Made by a program: the position numbers and the translations under genes. 64,000 nucleotides of DNA from Paenibacillus sp. JJ-100 (GTDB taxonomy: Bacteria; Bacillota; Bacilli; Paenibacillales; Paenibacillaceae), in the NCBI RefSeq assembly GCF_948329825.1, contig NZ_CAOJCM010000002.1, positions 930,001 to 994,000 of the forward strand. The letters are read 5' to 3'. Under the pieces are notes generated by a model. It was not told the DNA's origin. It did no database searches and saw nothing but the letters and a program-made list of their open reading frames with translations. This document shows, one piece after another, positions 18,810 through 28,700 of this stretch (position 1 is its first letter; each line of letters starts with the position of its first letter).

Positions 18810-19253
18810 TTATTGCAGAAATTGTTGAACTGCTTGATTTACCAGTTTGCCGTCCGCTCTGCCTTTAACTTTCGGCATAAGGGCCGTCATCACTTTCCCC
18901 ATCTCGGCTTTCGAAGAAGCACCGGTTTCCTGGATGGTCTGCTGTACAATAACTTTAATTTCTTCTTCGGTAAGCTGTGCAGGAAGGTACTGGATGAGTA
19001 TTTCAATTTCCGCTTCGGCATTCGCCACAAGATCATCGCGGCCTACTTTGCCAAATTCTTGGAGGGCATCTTTGCGCTGTTTGATTTCACGACTCAGGAT
19101 ATCAAGCACTTCGTTGTCATCCAAATCTCTTTTCAAATCTATTTCAAGATTCTTGATCGTCGAACGAATCAACCGAATAGTGGAGAGTTTGAACTTGTCC
19201 TTACTCTTCATCGCTTGCTTCATATCTTCGTTCAATCGTTCGCTAAGATTCAT
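18810..19253 (-). CDS. yqeY: GatB/YqeY domain protein
   Basis: 147-residue YqeY, homologous to the C-terminal tRNA-binding part of the GatB amidotransferase subunit; its free-standing role is unclear. The sequence MNLSERLNEDMKQAMKSKDK, IQYLPAQLTEEEI and MPKVKGRADGKLVNQAVQQFL is typical. It follows rpsU by 15 bp, the usual rpsU-yqeY pairing. Confidence 0.93.
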   Translation of the reverse strand: MNLSERLNEDMKQAMKSKDKFKLSTIRLIRSTIKNLEIDLKRDLDDNEVLDILSREIKQRKDALQEFGKVGRDDLVANAEAEIEILIQYLPAQLTEEEIKVIVQQTIQETGASSKAEMGKVMTALMPKVKGRADGKLVNQAVQQFLQ

Positions 19254-19268
19254 GTAGTTAAAATCCTC

Positions 19269-19442
19269 CTAAAACTTTCTCTTACGAGCAGCCTCGGACT
19301 TTTTCTTGCGCTTTACGCTTGGCTTCTCATAATGCTTACGTTTCTTCACCTCAGCCAAGACGCCATCTTTAGCGATGGAACGTTTAAATCGACGAAGTGC
19401 AGCATCAATAGTCTCGTTTTTGCGAACTTTAGTTTCAGACAC
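19269..19442 (-). CDS. rpsU: 30S ribosomal protein S21
   Basis: 57-residue bS21. The true start is GTG 19442 (read [19 protein letters not shown]) with GGAGGGAGGG upstream; longer in-frame extensions are not the protein. The basic C-terminus ([14 protein letters not shown]) contacts rRNA. First gene of rpsU-yqeY behind a near-consensus promoter. Confidence 0.96.
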   Translation of the reverse strand: MSETKVRKNETIDAALRRFKRSIAKDGVLAEVKKRKHYEKPSVKRKKKSEAARKRKF

Positions 19443-19501
19443 CAGTTTTCCCTCCCTCCGACCAGACCGTCCAAGAGCAATAACACGGTTCATCATCTTC
19501 C

Positions 19502-19531
19502 ATTATAGGCGAAAGGCAATAAAAGTGTCAA
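19502..19531 (-). promoter_or_regulatory. Strong SigA promoter of rpsU-yqeY
   Basis: Perfect TTGACA (19531-19526) and perfect TATAAT (19507-19502) with an 18-nt spacer, about 60 bp before the rpsU GTG. It fits the high expression expected of a ribosomal protein gene. Confidence 0.85.
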
Positions 19532-19622
19532 CCTTAACGTGATCCCTTAATATTAGCTGAGCTACAAAAGTTTTTCAAGTACAAAAACAATTTTATAGCT
19601 TCATTAACATCATAACGCACAC

Positions 19623-19982
19623 TTATTTGTGTGAATCAGACAAACTTGTGAGTGCACCGAGTCTGGTTCCGCCCAGCACATGGTAGTGCAAGTGATGCAC
19701 CGTTTGCTCGCCATCTTTGCCACAATTGTTAATCAAGCGATATCCTGATTCCTGCACACCTAGACGTTTGGCCGCCTCTTGTGCAGCTGCGTGAATCTCA
19801 CCAATCAAAGGCAAATCTTCTGTAGTTACATCATTCATGGAAGCAATATGTTTCTTTGGCACGACCAGCACGTGTGTTGGGGCCGCAGGCTGAATATCAT
19901 GAAAAACGATCACATGCTCGTTCTCCAGTACTTTGTTGGAGGGAATGGTGCCCTCTACAATTTTGCAAAATAAGCAGTCCAT
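19623..19982 (-). CDS. HIT-family nucleotide hydrolase
   Basis: 119-residue histidine-triad protein (HinT/Hit type), expected to hydrolyse adenosine phosphoramidates or other AMP derivatives. The N-terminus is CLFCKIVEGTIPSNKVLE with a Cys pair typical of zinc-binding HIT proteins. The C-terminal catalytic motif HHLHYHVLGG contains the HxHxH triad. AAGGAGGG precedes the ATG. Single gene with its own promoter, upstream of rpsU. Confidence 0.92.
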   Translation of the reverse strand: MDCLFCKIVEGTIPSNKVLENEHVIVFHDIQPAAPTHVLVVPKKHIASMNDVTTEDLPLIGEIHAAAQEAAKRLGVQESGYRLINNCGKDGEQTVHHLHYHVLGGTRLGALTSLSDSHK

Positions 19983-20028
19983 CGTACAATCCCTCCTTCC
20001 TATATCTTCAAATTATGTACACCCTTAT

Positions 20029-20058
20029 ATCATACTAAAAGTAAAATCGTACGTCCAA
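20029..20058 (-). promoter_or_regulatory. Possible SigA promoter of the HIT gene
   Basis: TTGGAC (20058-20053), 18 nt, TATGAT (20034-20029), about 47 bp before the HIT ATG. The remaining part of the 19983-20346 gap contains A+T-rich sequence and the terminator at 20213-20252; no further gene is seen. Confidence 0.45.
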
Positions 20059-20212
20059 TGCCGATCCGACAAATCAATCTCTGAATAGTAAATATTGCTA
20101 ACAAGCACAATTCACCTTTTATAGATCCAATGTTCCCTTAAATCTTAGCCTAATTGTATACAGAGTAGGTCAAGAATATGGACACGACACGTGGTTTACT
20201 TTTAGAAAAAAA

Positions 20213-20252
20213 GCCATACCACATAGCAAGGTTCTCATTGCTGAGGTATGGC
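20213..20252 (-). terminator. Terminator after the Sm-like gene
   Basis: GCCATACC ... GGTATGGC with an inner imperfect stem (AGCAAT/TTGCT) and TTTTTTT on the minus strand, about 95 bp after the stop of the gene at 20347-20691. Confidence 0.8.
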
Positions 20253-20346
20253 TTCTTTGGACAAGTTGTAAATTCAATTCAATTGATTTAATTGATTTAA
20301 TTTTCCTAAAAACTGATGTAAAAACAATGTTAAGAATCCCTATTGC

Positions 20347-20691
20347 TTAGTAGTATGGCAGCAAAGTTAATGCAGTCAGGGCAAACAATGGCAGAACTAG
20401 TCTGTTAAAGCGTCTGCGTCCATATCCATAATAAGGATACGGCCCTGGGTAACCGTAACCAGGATAAAACCCACGAGCATGCGTCATCGGATATTGAACA
20501 CCAGGCATCATATTTGGAGCTGCATTTGCATGAGCCCCCATGACTTCATTGCCAACTGGTACTGCCAAATAGATCATCTCATCATCCACGTTCTCAATAA
20601 TGCCATCATAATATGAACCGTCATTCATCTGTATACATACGTAACGATGGATGTGATCCTTACACAGTTTCTTTGCTGCTACTTTATCCAA
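20347..20691 (-). CDS. Small protein with Sm-like N-terminus and Gly/Tyr/Pro-rich tail
   Basis: About 114 residues, no family named with certainty. I start it at TTG 20691 (read MDKVAAKKLCKDHIHRYV) with GGGGAGG eight bases upstream. The open frame runs on upstream through the sbcC terminator, which cannot be coding. Residues 14-46 (HRYVCIQMNDGSYYDGIIEN, then VDDEMIYLAVPVG) look like the Sm/LSm strand pattern of a short beta-barrel. A tail rich in Gly, Tyr and Pro follows (residues 67-95), then a basic GRRRFNR and a hydrophobic C-terminus (LVLPLFALTALTLLPYY). A spore-coat or surface role is one possibility, but nothing proves it. Confidence 0.65.
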   Translation of the reverse strand: MDKVAAKKLCKDHIHRYVCIQMNDGSYYDGIIENVDDEMIYLAVPVGNEVMGAHANAAPNMMPGVQYPMTHARGFYPGYGYPGPYPYYGYGRRRFNRLVLPLFALTALTLLPYY

Positions 20692-20784
20692 TCCTAACGC
20701 CTCCCCATTCAACTCTTCTTCACCCTTTATCGTATTCAGAACTGGGCGAATTGACACTGCAGAAGAGAAGTTTAGAAATGGAAT

Positions 20785-20881
20785 CAAAAAAGAAGCCCCT
20801 CGTGAGCGGTCTTCCGTAGAAGTCCGGCTACGCGGACATCTGCACAGGAAGCTTCCTGGACAGATGTCCGACGAGGGGCTT
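20785..20881 (-). terminator. Branched terminator after sbcC
   Basis: Outer stem AAGCCCCTCGT (20881-20871) pairs with ACGAGGGGCTT (20803-20793) and is followed on the minus strand by TTTTTT. Two complete hairpins sit inside: 20833-20870 (CGGACATCTG..CAGGAAGCTTCCTG..CAGATGTCCG) and 20815-20832 (CGTAG/CTACG), abutting each other. Together they form a three-way junction. It ends the sbcDC transcript and fills much of the 20692-21017 gap; no gene is seen there. Confidence 0.8.
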
Positions 20882-21017
20882 AAACAAGTTGTCGGCTTAA
20901 CTGTATTATAACAGCACGATGAACCTGTATCTGTGATGAAACTCACTCGTGATCAGAGTAGATCGAAAAAAGGATACTTTTACAATCATATCCACTTACA
21001 CATTAAAGGCTAAAGCC

Positions 21018-24000
21018 CTACAAGCTTTCCATCACAACTCTCGATCCTGCACCCGCATCCCCCGCCGGAATCACAACAAGTTTGCGCTGCAAACGCGCAC
21101 GCAGTTCAGGTACGTGACTGATGATCCCCACCGCCAGCCGATCGTCATGCAGCTTTTCCAGTGAGGTAATCACCGTATCCAGCAGTTCCGGGTCCAGTGT
21201 GCCGAACCCTTCATCCAGGAAGAAAAATTGAAGCGGATACTGTCCACGTAACTGAATCTGAGCGGATAATGCCAAGGCCAATGATAGTGAAGTCAAGAAT
21301 GTCTCTCCGCCGGATAATGTAGACACCGGACGTCTTACACCGCCATTGGCATCGTCACAAATAACAAAACCGCCTCCTGAATCCACTTCAAGGGAGTATC
21401 TCTGCTTGGTCAGGAAACGCAAGCGCTGAGAGGCCGCATGACTCACCTGCATTAGTTGCTCTTCTGCAATGTATTCGACAAATGCATTGCCCCTGAACGC
21501 ACTCTGTAGCTTGCTGAGTAACTCGCCCTGATGACTGATCTCCAGCCGTTTCGTCTCCAGCTCCGTCCAGCGAACATGCCGTTTCTGCACATCTTCGAGA
21601 TCCCGCTCAGCACGAGCTTTCGCTTGCAGCGCTCTCTCATCCTCAAGTCTCGCCTCTTTTAATCGTTCAGTGCACGCCGCCCACTGTTCTTCGGTAATAA
21701 CCGCACCATCCAGCTTCTGTTCTAACTCACGCAACTGAGACGCAAGTTCACGCTCTCGTTCGCGGTGATGCTGAATCTCTTTCTTGAGCTGTTCAGCGTC
21801 CTCTGCAGCCATTGCTGCTTGTGTAACCGCAGTATCTGTCTCAAACGGAGACTGCTCGAGTAGCCGCACCCAGCGCTCCTGTGCCTGTTCCAGATGTTCT
21901 GCTGCCGAAACCACAGCCTGTTGTGTCATGACGTCGCGCTTTACCGACTCTTGCTTCTGCGCATCTGCTTGTTTAAAACGTTGTGCAGCTTCCTCTGCAG
22001 TCTTGCGCAGTTCGTGCAGACGAGCTTGGGTCCCGCGGATCAAATCTTCCACCCGCTGCGCACCAACCCACTGACGCAGACGTTCTTCTTTGTCCGCAAG
22101 CTGCTTGCTGACGCCTTGCCATTCCGTCTGCCACTGGATCAGCTGCTTGTCCAATTCCACCAGCTTCTGCTGCAATGATTGGACAAGCTGCTCTTTCTCC
22201 TCAAGGAAGGTCACGCTTTTGGCCAGACGTTCCTTGATGTCTTCGGCGCGTGCATCGCGCTCCTGCATCGCTTGATAGAGGCCAGCGGCCTCGGCTTGGT
22301 CGATGTCAGGCAGTTCCGCGGCCCAGCGGCTCTGCAATGCAGCCGCAGCGGCTTCGCTCTCGGCCAGCTTGCGCTCCGCCTGGGCGAGACCGGCACGGCC
22401 GGCCTCCTGCGCAGCTGCCGCTTCCATGCGGCGCTGCTGCGCGCCCGAAGCCGCCTGCTGCAACGCGGCGGCTTCGCCTTGCAGTGGCGCTGCTGCGCTA
22501 GCCAGCGCCTGCGCGGCTTCGCGCAGCGCAGCGGCACGCGCTGCCCAGCCTGCCGGAGATCGCCCCTCCTCGGGCGATCCGGCAGGCTCGGGCTCCGCAG
22601 CCGCAGGCGCGGCCTCGGCAGCGGCCAGGGCATCGCCGGCCGCAGCGCCAAGCTGCGTCAGCAGGCTGCGACGTTCGTGCAGCTGCTGGCGCAGCCCGAA
22701 GCGCAGCTCCTGCAGCTCCGCGTGCAGGCTGCGCAGCAGTTCCAGGTCCGCATCGTCTGCGTGCGGACCTTCTCCCGGCGACGCAGCCGGGAGGGGGTGG
22801 TGTGCGGAGCCGCACACCGGGCACGGCTCACCGTCGCGCAGCTCGGCGCGCAGGGCGGTGGACAGCCGGTGCAGCTCCTGCTCACGCATCGTGCTGCGCA
22901 GCTGTTCCTCCGCCCGGGCGAGCAAGCGCTGTTCGCGGCTGACATCCTGCTCACAAGCAAGCAACGCCTCAAGATCTGCTGACGCCTGTTCTATCAATTG
23001 CTGACGCTGTTCAGCCAGTCGTCTCTCTTCCTCGGCCGCGGCTTGTAGCTTCGCCGCGGCTTGTTCTGCAGACTGCTGATATGTCTGCATGTCCGTTTTA
23101 TGCTGCTTCACCTGCTCAGAAGCTGTGTCGATCCGGTGTTTCAGTTCTAGCGCTGCTTGTAGCTGTCTGCGTTCGTCGGATTTCACTTCGTTCGGCTTGA
23201 GACTCTCCTGCAATTCCTCACGCCGCTTACGTCCTCGCATTTGGAGTTCCTGCTCCTTATCCAGATGCTGCTTCAACGTTTCCTGTTCAACTTGCCCTTT
23301 CTCCATCAGCTCCGCAAGCTTCGAACAATCGGTCTGCAAAGCATCACGTTCCCGTTGCAACTCCTTGGCTTGCTCTAATTGGTCAAGACGCAGGAGCAAT
23401 TTGGGCTCTTCTGCTGCAAGCTCCTGCCGGGCCGATTCTGCTTTTTCGGATTCTTGCACAGCCAAACGTTCATGCGCCTCTGCCTGTTGCCGGGCTATTT
23501 CTGCCTCTGTCTTGCGCTGCTTCCACATTGTTGAAGCGTCACGTACCGTCTGAAGCGCAGGCAACATCATTTCAGCTGTCCCCGAGAGCTTCAAACGTTC
23601 TTCATCCGCTTCAATCTGTCCTGCTTTGGACTGAAGTTGCTGCTGCTCTGCGATTCGTGCTTGTCGTTCCTGACTCAGCTCACGAATTCGGCTGAATTGT
23701 TCCGCTTCCTTCACCGCTGAATCCAGCACTTTTCGTGATTCTTGTGCATGCAGAACGGCAGCCTGAAGCATACGTTTCGTTTCTTCAAGCATTTCTTTAC
23801 TCGCATTGCCCAGACCTTGTTGTTCCGCAGCAAGTGCCTGATGGGCCATGTCGTTATCCTTAACCCGGCGACTTAACTTCATTGCCAGTTGGTCTCCGTA
23901 TTTCTCCAGATGAAAGAGCCGCTGAAGCATCTGTCTCCGCTCACTACCTTTTAGTGAAAGGAACTCGGCAAATTTCCCTTGCGGCAAAACAACCGCCCTT

Positions 24001-24437
24001 GTGAAATCATCCATTTTCAGCCCAATCACATCTTCAACACACCGGTTAACTTCGGCCAATTTATCGGCGAGCACCTGATCTTCCCCATCAATCGTCTCGA
24101 TAAATTTGCTGACCGTGTTGCTCACGGACACATCATTATTACGTTTAAAGCGCCGTTCTACTCGAAATCTCCGGGTTCCGCCGGCCGAAGCTAACTCAAA
24201 TGTAAAAGCAACCGAAAGTGAATCTTCGGCATGATTCATAATGCCCTGTGTACCATTAACCGCCCGTTCCACTTTGCCGTACATCGCAAGGGTTATCGCG
24301 TCGAGTAAGGAAGATTTACCGCTGCCGGTAGGCCCGAAAATACCAAAGAGCCCCGTCTCGGTCAGCACTGTAAAATCAATCTCCTGCATCTCACGATAAC
24401 TTTGCAGACCTGCGACTTTCAGTAAAATCGGCTTCAT
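21018..24437 (-). CDS. sbcC: Exonuclease subunit SbcC
   Basis: SMC-like ATPase of the SbcCD (Mre11-Rad50) complex, which opens hairpins and processes DNA ends. 1139 residues. N-terminal Walker A GPTGSGKSSLLDAITLAMYG, long coiled coils, and a zinc hook CPVCGSAHHPLP at about residues 535-545. The C-terminal ABC signature STLSGGETFLTSLSLALAL and Walker B FFLDEGFGTLD close the ATPase head. The ATG overlaps the sbcD stop (ATGA). The coiled coil around and after the hook (about residues 540-740) is unusually Ala-rich and its DNA is much richer in G+C than the rest of the gene. A branched terminator follows. Confidence 0.95.
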   Translation of the reverse strand: MKPILLKVAGLQSYREMQEIDFTVLTETGLFGIFGPTGSGKSSLLDAITLAMYGKVERAVNGTQGIMNHAEDSLSVAFTFELASAGGTRRFRVERRFKRNNDVSVSNTVSKFIETIDGEDQVLADKLAEVNRCVEDVIGLKMDDFTRAVVLPQGKFAEFLSLKGSERRQMLQRLFHLEKYGDQLAMKLSRRVKDNDMAHQALAAEQQGLGNASKEMLEETKRMLQAAVLHAQESRKVLDSAVKEAEQFSRIRELSQERQARIAEQQQLQSKAGQIEADEERLKLSGTAEMMLPALQTVRDASTMWKQRKTEAEIARQQAEAHERLAVQESEKAESARQELAAEEPKLLLRLDQLEQAKELQRERDALQTDCSKLAELMEKGQVEQETLKQHLDKEQELQMRGRKRREELQESLKPNEVKSDERRQLQAALELKHRIDTASEQVKQHKTDMQTYQQSAEQAAAKLQAAAEEERRLAEQRQQLIEQASADLEALLACEQDVSREQRLLARAEEQLRSTMREQELHRLSTALRAELRDGEPCPVCGSAHHPLPAASPGEGPHADDADLELLRSLHAELQELRFGLRQQLHERRSLLTQLGAAAGDALAAAEAAPAAAEPEPAGSPEEGRSPAGWAARAAALREAAQALASAAAPLQGEAAALQQAASGAQQRRMEAAAAQEAGRAGLAQAERKLAESEAAAAALQSRWAAELPDIDQAEAAGLYQAMQERDARAEDIKERLAKSVTFLEEKEQLVQSLQQKLVELDKQLIQWQTEWQGVSKQLADKEERLRQWVGAQRVEDLIRGTQARLHELRKTAEEAAQRFKQADAQKQESVKRDVMTQQAVVSAAEHLEQAQERWVRLLEQSPFETDTAVTQAAMAAEDAEQLKKEIQHHRERERELASQLRELEQKLDGAVITEEQWAACTERLKEARLEDERALQAKARAERDLEDVQKRHVRWTELETKRLEISHQGELLSKLQSAFRGNAFVEYIAEEQLMQVSHAASQRLRFLTKQRYSLEVDSGGGFVICDDANGGVRRPVSTLSGGETFLTSLSLALALSAQIQLRGQYPLQFFFLDEGFGTLDPELLDTVITSLEKLHDDRLAVGIISHVPELRARLQRKLVVIPAGDAGAGSRVVMESL

Positions 24438-25618
24438 CTGCCTTCCACCTCCTCGCGTACACCTGGCTCATCTTCGTCCACAAGCTCCAGGAACAACTGT
24501 ACGAGGCTGTCTTCTGGTTGTGCTCCGCCGGTTTGACGCTGATAAAATTTGCGGAAAAGTTCATGTACAGGCAGCTCGGAGCGCTGCTCCATAAACCCGG
24601 CAGCCTCCATCTCCGGATACACCGGACGAATATGAATGATACCTTCATGAGCCTTGCGCAACTGCTGAATCTCTTTGAGTGACATGGCATCCTCCAGCCA
24701 AACCTCCATATCAATGAAAGCTTGTGAGTCACGTCCTTCATCCAGCCAGCGATACACCTCAGCGAGCCCCCCTCTCGCTTTCCATCGAACGAGCGGTTTG
24801 CCTGAGGTCAGCAGCACTTCTTCCACTTGTGCCGTTCCGCCCGGTGTCAGATCGACCATCGTAATCGATTTACTCTGTCCCGCTTCCGAGAAGCTATAAG
24901 CTAGCGGAGAGCCACTGTACCGAATAATACCGTCACCTTTGACGGCTTGTGCCCGATGCAGATGTCCCAGAGCGGTGTATTGTGCCCCTGTAGCCAAGGA
25001 AGAAGGATCTACAGTGTAAGCTCCGCCAACCTGGATAGGCCTCTCCGAATCGCTCTCCACTCCACCCAGTACATAGATATGACTCATCGCGAGGTTCACT
25101 GTATCTGGACGAAAGGAGGAAGTGAGCCGCTGCATTAACATACCCACTCTGCGACTGTATGCTTGACGAAGTATATTCTCATCCCCATCAGTCGTTAACA
25201 GCTCATTTAATCTCGCTTCTGATGGGTAAGGCAGAGCCGCAATATGAGCAGTCTCTCCTGTTCGACGTGTATGAATCGTGACAGCTTCTGATACCGGTGT
25301 ACCTACCAGTGTAATCCCCTGTCTGTTTACAAGCGGAGTCACCGAGGCTACACGCTCAGGTTGATCATGGTTACCTGCAATAACAACGAGTGGTCTGCCT
25401 TGCTCCGTCAAACGTGCTGCCGCCTCATAAAACAGCTGCTCTGCCGAGGCAGGCGGGTTCACCGAATCGTACACATCCCCAGCCATTAATATGGCATCAG
25501 CCTGCTGATCATCAGCTAATTTGACAAGTTCATCGACAAAATCCTCCTGTTCACGAAGCCTGCTTCGTCCCTCAAGCGTTTTCCCCAGATGCCAGTCTCC
25601 CGTATGCAAAATACGCAT
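24434..25618 (-). CDS. sbcD: Exonuclease subunit SbcD
   Basis: Mre11-type metallophosphoesterase nuclease partner of SbcC. 394 residues with the phosphoesterase motifs in order: TGDWHLGKT (I), MAGDVYDS (II), IAGNHDQPE (III), MSHIYVLGG and LGHLHRAQ (V). The C-terminal third is the capping/SbcC-binding region. It starts 106 bp after addA and overlaps sbcC by 4 bp. No clear promoter is visible between addA and sbcD, so read-through from addBA is likely. Confidence 0.95.
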   Translation of the reverse strand: MRILHTGDWHLGKTLEGRSRLREQEDFVDELVKLADDQQADAILMAGDVYDSVNPPASAEQLFYEAAARLTEQGRPLVVIAGNHDQPERVASVTPLVNRQGITLVGTPVSEAVTIHTRRTGETAHIAALPYPSEARLNELLTTDGDENILRQAYSRRVGMLMQRLTSSFRPDTVNLAMSHIYVLGGVESDSERPIQVGGAYTVDPSSLATGAQYTALGHLHRAQAVKGDGIIRYSGSPLAYSFSEAGQSKSITMVDLTPGGTAQVEEVLLTSGKPLVRWKARGGLAEVYRWLDEGRDSQAFIDMEVWLEDAMSLKEIQQLRKAHEGIIHIRPVYPEMEAAGFMEQRSELPVHELFRKFYQRQTGGAQPEDSLVQLFLELVDEDEPGVREEVEGR

Positions 25619-25724
25619 CGTCCGTTACACCTCTCTTCCCTATGTCTCTCTGGTTCCTTACATCATTTCTTATATTGTTATTTATGGGTTCTACCCTCCA
25701 TGGATGCAAAGCAGACAGACTCTT

Positions 25725-28700
25725 CTACAATCTAACCGCATGACCACCATCAAAAAAGTAAAGCCATGTATGGTCAACTTGTCGACCCAATATATCTTCG
25801 ATAGCCCGCCCGTACAGCTCTAGCTGGAAACGATAGTTTTCAACTAAAGGTTCCAGTCCTCCGCGATGTTCCAGCACCCGATCCGTCTTATAATCTAGCA
25901 GAACAAGTTCGCCATCGACTTCATAGAGACAGTCAATAATCCCCCTGACAAGCACGGTTTCGTTTTCCAGTGTAGCTTCTACCTTAATCCGATCACTCAA
26001 CTTCTCTTGATCCTCGTTCAACCGCAATTCATGAAGCCACTTGGCCGGTGATTGATGTGAAGGAAGACCATAAGTAAATGGAATTTCTCTTTTGACCCAT
26101 GCCGCACGCAGCATTTCTCTTCCTGGTTGCGTACCAAAAAAGGATGTCAGTTCTCCTCGTTCAATCGCCTCTGCCTGATAAGGAAGCAAAATTTGAAGGG
26201 TCAGTAGTCGGGCAATAGTCTCATCAACAATTGTATCATCCACAGCAGACCCATCTAGAGGGAGATGCTGCATCAGCGTATGATACACGATTCCCCGTTC
26301 TGTTCCCGTCAGTTGTCTCTCACTCATAAATTTTGGACGGCGTAGGTGCAGTTTAAATGAAGATTCGGTCGGTATAGTCTCGCTAACATCCGCGTTTATA
26401 GCCGCATTAGAACTTGATGCAGGTTCACGATGATTACGGGGATCCAACAACTCCTGCTGTATTGGCAGCGTTCCTTCCTTAGAGCGATCCATATTGTTTA
26501 TGTCTAGTGGATGTTCTGAATAGGCTGTTTCAGCTCGTTCTTGTAACTCTTCCATTACAGGATACGAGACATCCTCCTGCATCAAAAGAGAGCTCTTGAT
26601 TTCAGTCACCGAGGTGCTTGCTGCCACCTGAGACGCTGATTCATATGGATATGTCCAGGAAAGCCGCTTCTCAATCTCACGTACCAACGTAGTACCTAAC
26701 AGTGTATCACCTCTACCCGGTTCATCCATCACGTTTTCTTCATGTGATCCTTCTTTCAGGTCTGAACTCACATCTATGCCTTTCTCAGATTCGACGAATT
26801 CAACCTCAGCAAAATCAATACCTGTCATCCCGTCTGACTGCTCTGGGATTTCCGCTGATGATATTAATCGAACCGGCTGCATCGTTTGCAGTGCCGACAT
26901 TCGTTCTCTTCGAAGTTCAGTGGTCTCATCCTCTTCACTCTGCACAACGTCTGTATTCGTGCTACGGGACATTTGATCCGCGGCAACCACGGATATGCTC
27001 CAGCGTGATTCATCACTTGCAAGGCAAGCTGCATATGAATCAGGATCACCTGCAAGCTCACGCAACACGGCAGCATCCCGGTGCCTGATCAGTGCTGGTC
27101 CGATCCAGTCCAGATAGTTTCGTCCAGCCGCAAGGAGATAATCTGGTAATGCCAGCTCGGGACTATCCTTAACCTGTAACCAAGCCTGTGCCTTTTTGAC
27201 AGCGTCCTTCACCGTACCTACCAGTACCATTTTTTCTTTTGGCCGAGTTAATGCCACATATAACACACGCATCTCTTCGGCAAGTAGTTCAAATTGAGCA
27301 CGGCGACGAATAGCCAGATTGGCTAAAGTAGGATAGGCAACTCTGTTATCACGATCCACGAATCTAGGGCCAAATCCGAGTTCCTTATGCATCAGAAACG
27401 GTGCATGCAGATCCTGCTGATTAAACAATTTAGAGATGCCGCCGACAAATACAATCGGGAACTCCAGACCTTTGCTTCGATGTATCGTCATGATTCGTAC
27501 CGCATTGTCCTGTTCCCCTGAACCACTAGATACCGTTCCGAGATCTCCACCATTTTCCCGCAATCGGGAGACATAGGTGAGGAAACGGAACAAACCGCGG
27601 TTCGCAGTAGCTTCCTCGTATTGACGTGCCCGATCGTATAATGCTTTCAGATTACTTTGGCGCTGCTGACCACCAGGAAGACCGCCAACCCAGTCGAGAT
27701 ATCCGGTATCCCGATAAATACGCCAGATCAGCTCACTTAAGCTACCTTGTCTTGCCTCAAGTCTCCACTGTTCCAGTTGTCGCATGAAATGAATGAGTTT
27801 CTGTTGCAACGGTGAGTGAGCATATTCGTTCCCATCCATAGAGCCAGACTCTTGTTCACGTATTTCAGTTCGAGCATGATCTTCCAAACCAGCTTTCAGA
27901 TCAGCTTCCAGCTCAATAGTAGCGGCTGATTCCCGCTGTGCTTGTTCGATCTCTGACCAACCTTCCGGCCATTGCATCTGGATCACACGGTCAACCTTTG
28001 TATGCTGTCTCTGCTCAGAACGCTGACGGGCTACATTTAGTTCATCTCCCCAATCCCCTGTAGCAGATACAACGGCATCATAGAAGGACTGTCTTTTGTC
28101 GCCCAGACGAATCTGAGCAAGCTCTTCTTCATTCAAACCAACTATGGGAGAACGGAGTACAGAAGCCAGAGGAATATCCTGTCTTGGATTGTCCACAAGT
28201 TGTAATAGAGATAACATCACTTCAACTTCCGTCGCTTGAAAGTATCCCTTGCTCTGCTCTCCACCTGCGGGGATGCCCTGCTGTCTGAATTCCTCAATCA
28301 TCAACGGAGCCCACATCAATGTGGAACGAAGCAAAATAACAATGTCTCCATAACGTGCCGGACGCATCGTTTGTAGCGCCTTGTCATACACGCTCAGAGC
28401 AGGCTTGTCTGTTTCTCCGACCATTTCTCGTATCCGAGACGCGATGGCGCGTGCTTCCAGTTGAGCCGTTTCGAGTTCAGCACTCTCCAGTTCTGCGGCA
28501 GCTGCCGCATCCACACCCTCTTCCATATTTTCGGACATATCCGTCCCACTGCCTTGGCGATCAATTAACATGAGCTCAGGTGTATACGCTTCGCTTCCAA
28601 GTGTTTCTGATGGGAAGGAAGCACCATATGCTAACTGAGCCCGTTCATCGTATGCAATCTCTGCGACCCCTTCATTCATCAACTGTCTGAATATGAGGTT

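Noticed and set aside
18540..19508. 322-codon open frame on the plus strand
   Set aside because: It runs antisense through yqeY and rpsU and across the SigW promoter and a terminator. No family resemblance.
20692..20946. Upstream extension of the Sm-like gene to 20946
   Set aside because: It would translate the sbcC terminator hairpins; composition is Ser/Cys/Arg-rich, and a good ribosome site stands at TTG 20691.
22179..23004. Long plus-strand frames of 267 and 233 codons inside sbcC
   Set aside because: They occur only where the G+C content is high, which removes stop codons in all frames. SbcC in the minus strand has clear motifs; the others do not.
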